In this document: piece by piece, positions 58,675 through 64,000 of the stretch | How the letters are laid out: each line of letters begins with the position of its first letter | Position numbering within the stretch: position 1 is the stretch's first letter | From: an uncultured Collinsella sp. | GTDB taxonomy: Bacteria > Actinomycetota > Coriobacteriia > Coriobacteriales > Coriobacteriaceae | NCBI GenBank assembly: GCA_902464965.1 | Contig: CABQLI010000001.1 | Coordinates: 22,418 to 86,417 of the forward strand | Length of the DNA stretch: 64,000 bases | Reading direction: 5' to 3' | Made by a program: the position numbers and the translations under genes | The notes under the pieces: model-generated | Database searches by the model: none | The model's input: only the letters and a program-made list of their open reading frames with translations | Told to the model about the DNA's origin: nothing

Positions 58675-60864
58675 CTAAATAAGTTTCGTGCTTTCAAGCT
58701 TTTCGATGATCCAGTCGTTGGCTTTGATGACCGGACGGCGGAAGACGACGCCCAGGGCCAGCGACGGAATCAGATAGCTCGCCAGAATGCCCAGCTCAAC
58801 CCAGTACTCCATATGGTAGGCGCCAGCCATGGCGGCGTGCATAGCGTTGATGCCGTGGGTAAACGGCAGGAACGGATAGATCGCCTGGAACACGGGACCG
58901 GTCATCTCGATGGGGAACGTACCGCCCGAACCGCCGACCTGCATGACCAGCAGCACGACGGCGAGGGCCTTGCCGATATCTCCAAACGAAACCGTGAGCG
59001 TGTAGACGATATTGGAGAACACGAGGCTCGCGACCCAGCCGGCAAGCACAAACTGCAGGGGGTTGTCGCACTGGATGCCAAAGAACAGAATGTCGCCCGC
59101 GCACACGAGCGTTGCCTGCAGCAAGGCCAGACCGCCAAAGAACAGATAACGGCCCAGGTAGATCTCGTGCAGGCGCACGGGGATGAGTTCGTTGATGAGC
59201 TCATCGTCAACCGAGACCTTCATCATGGCCGCCAGCACGATCGAGCCGACCCAGAGCGACAGAATCGTGTAGAACGGCGCCATGGCCGAGCCGTAGTTGC
59301 GGATCGGATAGACCGGCTTGCGATCGAGCGCAACGGGGCCGGAAAGCGACACGGCGAGGCCATCGGGGTCGTTGCCGATCATCGTCTTGATCGTGGCCAG
59401 ATCGTCCGACATAAGGGCACCGTCGAGCTCGTCCTTGAACGCGCTAATCTTGTCCGATGCCTCACCCAGCTGATCGGAAGCCTTGTTGACGAGCCTTGCA
59501 GCCTTGGAGAGACCCTTCGCGAGCGAACCAGAGGCGTCGGTCAGACCGCTCACGGCGCTATCTAGGTCACCCGAGATACCGTTCAGGGAATCCAGAACGC
59601 CCGAAATGGTCTTCTTGAGCTCTTTGGCCTTAACCGAGAACGTAGAATCGTAGTCGGACTTGGCACCCGAGATACCCGCCTTGGCATCGGCGATGGCCTG
59701 GTCGACCTCGGCACGCGAGCTGTTGACCTCGGCCATGCTCTTCGTGAGCGACGTCGCGATGTTCGTCAGCTCATTGGCATTGTTGCGGTACTCCGTCGCG
59801 GTTTTGTCAAGCTCAGCAGCCGCGTCCTCAAGCCCTGCCTTGAGCTTATCGTTACTCACCTGGCCAGCAAGACTACGGAGCTCATTCGCCGTGGCATCAA
59901 TCTCGTCGGCACGGTTCTTGAGTGACACTGCACCATCGTTGAGCTGAGACACCGTAAGATTGACATGCTTGTTTGCAGCGTCGAATGCCTTTGCGAGCTC
60001 GGTAGAAACGTTATCGAACGAACCTGCGCTCCCATCAATAGCGGCATCGATCGCATCGCTGGCAGACTTGAGCGCTTGCTCGGAATCGGCAATACCGCTC
60101 TCGGCATGCTGCATGAGCTGCTTCACCGACTCCTCGGTCGATCCGGACTGTTTGAGCATGCCGCCCGCCGATGTCAGTGAATCGGACGTAGAACTCAAAA
60201 TGCCCGCAAGCGACGTTGCACTGGCCTGAACGTCCTGCAGGTCCTGGACCGAATCGCCCAGCGTCGAGGACAGATTGGCGATAAAGTTGCTCACCTGGTC
60301 GGTGCTCATATAGTCGAGCAGGCTGGACACGGTCTTAAGGCCGATGGTCGTGATGGTCTTGGTAAAGGTCTCGTTGACCTGACTCTGGACGGCGCTCGAA
60401 CCCTTTTCAGTCACGATCTGCGCGATGGCGTTGGCCTTCTGGTTCTCATAGAACTCGATATCGGCGTGCTTCACCTCGGTCGAGAAAAGCGTCATCATGT
60501 CGGCGCTAAACGTTTTAGGGATAACGACGGCAGCGTAGTACGCGCCCGACTTAACGCCCTCAATCGCCTTATCGCGGTCGTTGAGGACGACCCAATCGAA
60601 GTTCTCGTTGCCGCGCAGGGTGGAGGTTACGTTTTCGCCCACGTTGACCTCGACGGGAATCAGATCGCTCTCGTAGCCCTCGTCGGTGTTGACCACGGCG
60701 ATCTTGAGATTGCCGGTGTTGCCATACGGATCCCAGCTTCCGGCGATGTTAAACCACGCGTACAGGCACGGCACGATAATGAGACCCATCACGACAATCA
60801 AGCCAATCACGGAGCGAGACACGTTTTGGACATCGCGCTTAAACAGATGCAGGATGTTCTTCAT
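58675..60864 (-). CDS. YhgE/Pip-domain membrane protein (second, 729 residues)
   Basis: A 729-residue membrane protein of the YhgE/Pip family. One N-terminal helix (about residues 15-38) is followed by a long outer domain with coiled-coil and heptad-like stretches (about residues 200-480, rich in Ala, Ser, Asp, Leu), then about six C-terminal helices of the ABC-2 type (YTILSLWVGSIVLAAMM, then VVLLVMQVGGSGGTFPIEMTGP). Family members include the phage-infection protein of Lactococcus and ESX-linked YueB. The start follows immediately on the stop of the larger paralogue, so the two are coupled. Confidence 0.85.
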   Translation of the reverse strand: MKNILHLFKRDVQNVSRSVIGLIVVMGLIIVPCLYAWFNIAGSWDPYGNTGNLKIAVVNTDEGYESDLIPVEVNVGENVTSTLRGNENFDWVVLNDRDKAIEGVKSGAYYAAVVIPKTFSADMMTLFSTEVKHADIEFYENQKANAIAQIVTEKGSSAVQSQVNETFTKTITTIGLKTVSSLLDYMSTDQVSNFIANLSSTLGDSVQDLQDVQASATSLAGILSSTSDSLTSAGGMLKQSGSTEESVKQLMQHAESGIADSEQALKSASDAIDAAIDGSAGSFDNVSTELAKAFDAANKHVNLTVSQLNDGAVSLKNRADEIDATANELRSLAGQVSNDKLKAGLEDAAAELDKTATEYRNNANELTNIATSLTKSMAEVNSSRAEVDQAIADAKAGISGAKSDYDSTFSVKAKELKKTISGVLDSLNGISGDLDSAVSGLTDASGSLAKGLSKAARLVNKASDQLGEASDKISAFKDELDGALMSDDLATIKTMIGNDPDGLAVSLSGPVALDRKPVYPIRNYGSAMAPFYTILSLWVGSIVLAAMMKVSVDDELINELIPVRLHEIYLGRYLFFGGLALLQATLVCAGDILFFGIQCDNPLQFVLAGWVASLVFSNIVYTLTVSFGDIGKALAVVLLVMQVGGSGGTFPIEMTGPVFQAIYPFLPFTHGINAMHAAMAGAYHMEYWVELGILASYLIPSLALGVVFRRPVIKANDWIIEKLESTKLI

Positions 60865-63690
60865 TTATGCCTCACCTCCTTTGGAGTGCTTGCCGAGCGG
60901 GGTGGTATCCCCGTCATTTCCGCTTACGTTGTCAACGTTGTCGGCATCTTGAGCCTTACGATGCGCACCGATATGCGGCAGACGGCTCGTGGGCTGTTCG
61001 CTGTCCTTGGTGCCCCGCTCGCTGGCGTTGAGACCAAACATGCGACGGGCAGCAGGAATGGCGGCCGTGTGCTCGCGCATCTCGCGACGCAGGTCCTCAT
61101 CCGAAAGCGCCGAGATGCGCATCTGGGTATTGAGGCTCGCGCGGATGTACTCGATGTTGATGAGCCAGCCACAGATGGCGATAACCGAAATGATCCAGAT
61201 AACGAGCAGGATGATCTTGCCGTTATTGTCGATATCGAGCACCGTCGAAAGCACAAAGAGCAGAACCTGCACGCCTACCACGGCGGCAAAACCGCCCTTG
61301 ATGTAGTACGGGTAGCGATGCTCAAACGCCACGGCATGATCGAGCAACTCGCGACGGTACGAATCCGAATCGAGCATGACGCGCATGGCCGTGCGCAGCG
61401 AATAGCGCTGGCGCGGCAGGTCGTTGGACTCGCAGATCATGAGCCCCGTCGTGGAAAGCTGTTTATCAAAGAGCAGGTTGAGGTTGAGCAGCAACGGGCG
61501 CAGCTGCAGACCGATAAAGAGCGCCACGATCAGGAACACGCCCAGGATGCACAGGTTGAACAGGTAGTTGAACGAATACATGCCACCGACGGTCTCGCGC
61601 AGCAGGTTGATGCCATAGGTGAAGGGCAGCAGCGGATGCAGCCATTGGAAGAAGCCGGGCATCATCTCGATGGGGTACATGCCCGACGAACCCGGGATCT
61701 GCACAATGACGAGGATGACGCCGATTGCCTTGCCGATATGCTTAAAGGTGGTGGACAGCGCATAGATGATGTTGACGTAAGTGAACGAGATAGCGATGCC
61801 GCCCAGCACAAAGAGCAGCGGATTGACGCACTGAACGCCAATGACCAGGTCGCCCACCGTAACGATAATGGCCTGGAACGCACCCAGGATCACCATCAGC
61901 AGCCAGCGGCCAAAGTAGCCCTGACGCGCCGTAAAGCTACCGATGCCCTCGCGGTCGACCTCGAGCTTGTAGATAGCGATGAGCACATAGCCGCCTACCC
62001 ACAGCGCCAGATTGGTGTAGAAGGGCGCGATGCCCGAGCCAAAGCTCTTGACCGGATAGATTGACTTGGACGTCAGCTCAACCGGAGATGCCATGAAATC
62101 TGCCACGTCATTGACGTCGACGTCCATGAGGTCGGCTAACTCGCCCATAGACTCAGAGGTCTGCAGCGCCGCAATGTCATTAGCGGCGGTCGCGAGCTTG
62201 TCCTGAACCTTGGCAAGGGAGGCATCGGTTTGGGACAGCGTGGTCTTTGCCTGCTTGAGCGTGGCGTCGAGCTGCGCCAGCGTGCCGCGCGCGCTCGCTA
62301 TCGTGGGGGTCATACCCGATACAATGCCGGTCAAATCGCCCGAAACGGCGGCAAAGGAGTCAAGCGCGCTCGAAGCCTTCGGCAGCGCGTTCTGCCCCAG
62401 ATCGGTCTGAGCCTGACCGAGGTTGGTCGCACCGGTCTGAATTGCGTTATTGATAGCGTCGCTGGCACCCGAGACAGCCGCGGCGTCATTCGCCATGGCG
62501 CTCGACTGCGCGGACAGACCGTCCTTGATGCTCTGCAACTTCTCGTTCTGCTCACGGAGCGTATTGATGGTCGATACAATGCGCGCGTCAATTTCCTCGG
62601 AACCTGTCGACGTGTCATTGGCGAGAATCTCCAAGTGCCCGATAACGGCCTTATTGTGGTCGATCGTCGCTTGGAGAGACTCGAGCGAGTTGTCGATACG
62701 GGTGGTCGTAGATGTGACCGTGCCCGTCAGCTTGCCGATGGCAGCGTTCGCGGAGGCCGACGTCTTGGTGAGCGCAAGGCTGCCTTCCGAGAGCGCCTTG
62801 GAGAGCGAGGCGATAGAGTTGCCCGCCGTGGTGCGAGCTTCACCCAGCAGGTCGTTGCCCTGAGAGATCGCTTGCGTCAGTGACGGCGCCTGACCCTGCA
62901 TGCCGGCAAGTGCCGCATCAGCCGAGGCGATAGCGCCACTCGTCTTATCGATGGCGGCATTCATGTCTCCAATCGAATCGCGCACCTCGCCCAAGGTATC
63001 GGATGCCTCGGAGACAGAACTTGCCAACGAATCCTGAGTCTGGGTTGCCTTGTCCTTTAAATCGACTCCGGCATCCTTGGCAATGCTGGCAACGGTCTCG
63101 CCCACCGTGGAGACAAATTCCGAGTTGATCTGCTCCTCGATGGTGCTTGCACCGGTGTCGGTAACCTTGGGCGCAATAGCGCTCTTCTTCTCATTGACGT
63201 AGTACGTAAGCTTGGGCTGATGGTAGTTACCGTCGAGCATCGAAACCAGGTTATCCGAGAAGTTCTTGGGGATTACGATGGCCGCATAGTACTCACCGCT
63301 CTCGACGCCCTCCTTGGCATCGGACGCCGAATCGACGAAGGTCCAGCCCAGCTGATCGTTCTCCTTGAGCTGATCGACAACCTGGTCGCCCGCGTTGAGC
63401 TCGCCCACCAAGTCGTTTTGGGTGCCCCGATCGTTGTTGGCGATGGCAATCTTGATACCCTGGGTGTTTCCGTACGGATCCCAGTTGGCCACGATGTTGT
63501 ACCAGGCATACAGCGAGGGAATAACGCACACGCCAAGGGTAACCACCAAGGCGACGGGGTTCACAAGCAGTCGCTTAATGTCGCGCTTAAATATCGCAAA
63601 GGACACCTTTGCATTGGATAGTTTGCTGCCGAGACTCACGCTTGGACCATCCATCCTGTCGTTAAATCGAATCGTACTATCAACAACCAT
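60865..63690 (-). CDS. YhgE/Pip-domain membrane protein (first, 941 residues)
   Basis: A 941-residue paralogue with the same layout: an N-terminal helix (about 45-68), a long coiled-coil outer domain (about residues 200-560) and ABC-2 type helices (GSGIAPFYTNLALWVGGYVLIAIY, then VILVIVQIPGSSGMYPIEMMPGFFQWLHPLLPFTYG). After residue 720 it adds two extra helices and a polar C-terminus that the second copy lacks. The ATG at 63690 is chosen on length; no strong ribosome site is seen, and a TTG at 63723 is possible. The two proteins probably form a hetero-complex at the cell surface. Confidence 0.8.
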   Translation of the reverse strand: MVVDSTIRFNDRMDGPSVSLGSKLSNAKVSFAIFKRDIKRLLVNPVALVVTLGVCVIPSLYAWYNIVANWDPYGNTQGIKIAIANNDRGTQNDLVGELNAGDQVVDQLKENDQLGWTFVDSASDAKEGVESGEYYAAIVIPKNFSDNLVSMLDGNYHQPKLTYYVNEKKSAIAPKVTDTGASTIEEQINSEFVSTVGETVASIAKDAGVDLKDKATQTQDSLASSVSEASDTLGEVRDSIGDMNAAIDKTSGAIASADAALAGMQGQAPSLTQAISQGNDLLGEARTTAGNSIASLSKALSEGSLALTKTSASANAAIGKLTGTVTSTTTRIDNSLESLQATIDHNKAVIGHLEILANDTSTGSEEIDARIVSTINTLREQNEKLQSIKDGLSAQSSAMANDAAAVSGASDAINNAIQTGATNLGQAQTDLGQNALPKASSALDSFAAVSGDLTGIVSGMTPTIASARGTLAQLDATLKQAKTTLSQTDASLAKVQDKLATAANDIAALQTSESMGELADLMDVDVNDVADFMASPVELTSKSIYPVKSFGSGIAPFYTNLALWVGGYVLIAIYKLEVDREGIGSFTARQGYFGRWLLMVILGAFQAIIVTVGDLVIGVQCVNPLLFVLGGIAISFTYVNIIYALSTTFKHIGKAIGVILVIVQIPGSSGMYPIEMMPGFFQWLHPLLPFTYGINLLRETVGGMYSFNYLFNLCILGVFLIVALFIGLQLRPLLLNLNLLFDKQLSTTGLMICESNDLPRQRYSLRTAMRVMLDSDSYRRELLDHAVAFEHRYPYYIKGGFAAVVGVQVLLFVLSTVLDIDNNGKIILLVIWIISVIAICGWLINIEYIRASLNTQMRISALSDEDLRREMREHTAAIPAARRMFGLNASERGTKDSEQPTSRLPHIGAHRKAQDADNVDNVSGNDGDTTPLGKHSKGGEA

Positions 63691-63767
63691 TGTACGTAGG
63701 CGCTTTAGCGTCTCAGAGCACAATGGTATTGAGTTTTGCGGGTAGCAATATACTACGAAGACAAATT

Positions 63768-63782
63768 AACGTACAGTTGTAC
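63768..63782 (-). promoter_or_regulatory. GTACA/TGTAC dyad upstream of the YhgE/Pip operon
   Basis: GTACA and TGTAC lie two bases apart (around 63771-63782), about 80 bases before the start of the first YhgE gene. TATATTG nearby is a possible -10. It is a candidate repressor site. Confidence 0.4.
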
Positions 63783-63840
63783 AGTATCTTAAATTTCAGC
63801 AGGTCACAAAACCACAACCCGCACAAATTAGCAATTCAAA

Positions 63841-63897
63841 TAGTCATCGGGGACGTTCTTAAACGACTAGTCAAACAAAAACGTCCCCAATGACTAC
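63841..63897. repeat. 57-bp inverted repeat near the right edge
   Basis: AGTCATCGGGGACGTT (63842-63857) and AACGTCCCCAATGACT (63881-63896) match in 15 of 16 positions as inverted copies, framing ACTAGT. It may be a terminator for an upstream plus-strand gene outside view or another repeat. Confidence 0.6.
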
Positions 63898-63945
63898 TTA
63901 GGACCACGGCAACGTCGATGTTTTGGCAATGCCAGCGAGCGGGCG

Positions 63946-64000
63946 CCAGAGCGAACAAATTGGCATGAAAAGAGGACGGCATAGACCTTCTGGTCATGCC
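63946..64000. repeat. TTGCCTT-family palindrome, left half (cut by window edge)
   Basis: AAATTGGCATGAAAAGAGGA followed by GGCATAGACC, ttct, GGTCATGCC resembles the core and tip of the 55993-56082 palindrome (GGGCATAGGCC, ttac, GGCCATGCCC). The right half would lie beyond the window. Confidence 0.5.

Noticed and set aside
1..64000. tRNA or rRNA genes
   Set aside because: Reading the intergenic regions I found no cloverleaf with GTTCRA-type T arm and no rRNA-like stretch. A covariance scan would settle this.

Overview
The window is a high-GC chromosome segment with tightly packed, mostly housekeeping and catabolic genes. The mix of a uronate/pectin pathway, Feo iron uptake with two FeoA proteins, a nickel lactate racemase locus with a LarD channel, and tandem YhgE/Pip proteins suggests a gut actinobacterium of the Coriobacteriia, probably Collinsella or a close relative. 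That placement is inference from gene content and protein style; no rRNA gene is present. I recognised 47 protein genes, including a 28-residue KdpF missed by length filters. I saw no tRNA, rRNA, CRISPR array or intact insertion sequence.

Layout. 1-9.7 kb: sugar-acid catabolism (KDPG aldolase, a GntR regulator, an IlvD/Edd dehydratase with a GntP permease and FadR-type regulator, and an SDR dehydrogenase plus RpiB/LacA-type isomerase that form a likely DhuD/DhuI pair). An AAA ATPase (2.3-3.4 kb) sits among these and is bracketed by unusual repeats. 9.7-11.7 kb: an old-yellow-enzyme oxidoreductase. 11.9-20.2 kb: kdpFABC and the divergent kdpDE, with nearly identical 67-bp palindromes at both ends. 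20.3-37.5 kb: a GltD-like oxidoreductase, then a pectin/galacturonate regulon of about 15 kb: TIM-barrel isomerase, GH105, SGNH esterase, two alpha/beta hydrolases, CE8 pectinesterase, GH28, GPH transporter, uxaA, uxaB, uxaC and a LacI regulator. 37.6-41.1 kb: feoAAB and a FeoB-associated small protein. 41.3-44.4 kb: an HPr-like protein, aspS, serB. 44.5-49.1 kb: larB, larC, a TetR regulator, larD, larA. 50.1-58.5 kb: ppc, hisS, an OFA-like MFS carrier, an M20 amidohydrolase, an EamA exporter. 58.7-63.7 kb: two YhgE/Pip membrane proteins.

How the genes work together. None of the pectin enzymes shows a signal peptide, so the cell probably imports decorated oligogalacturonides through the GPH carrier and strips and cuts them inside. 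Galacturonate goes through UxaC-UxaB-UxaA to KDG. Unsaturated uronate released by GH105 goes through the DhuI/DhuD pair to KDG. KDG kinase is not in the window; the KDPG aldolase at its left edge closes the route. Repeated GTGAACGTTCAC operators and a second 28-bp box (CCGTT, then CCGTTCA two helical turns later) tie the promoters at 7.8, 23.8, 31.1 and 36.0 kb together; the 28-bp box also occurs at the gntP promoter, where different operators replace the LacI sites.

The least explained material is non-coding: (a) five copies of a 67-bp palindrome; (b) two 123-127-bp palindromes with unrelated stems but the same mismatched internal loop, one beside a 110-bp tandem duplication; (c) a second family of about 90-100-bp palindromes; (d) a 197-bp MITE-like element plus a solo end; (e) ten-base helically phased repeats and an alternating 32/40-bp array bracketing the AAA ATPase.
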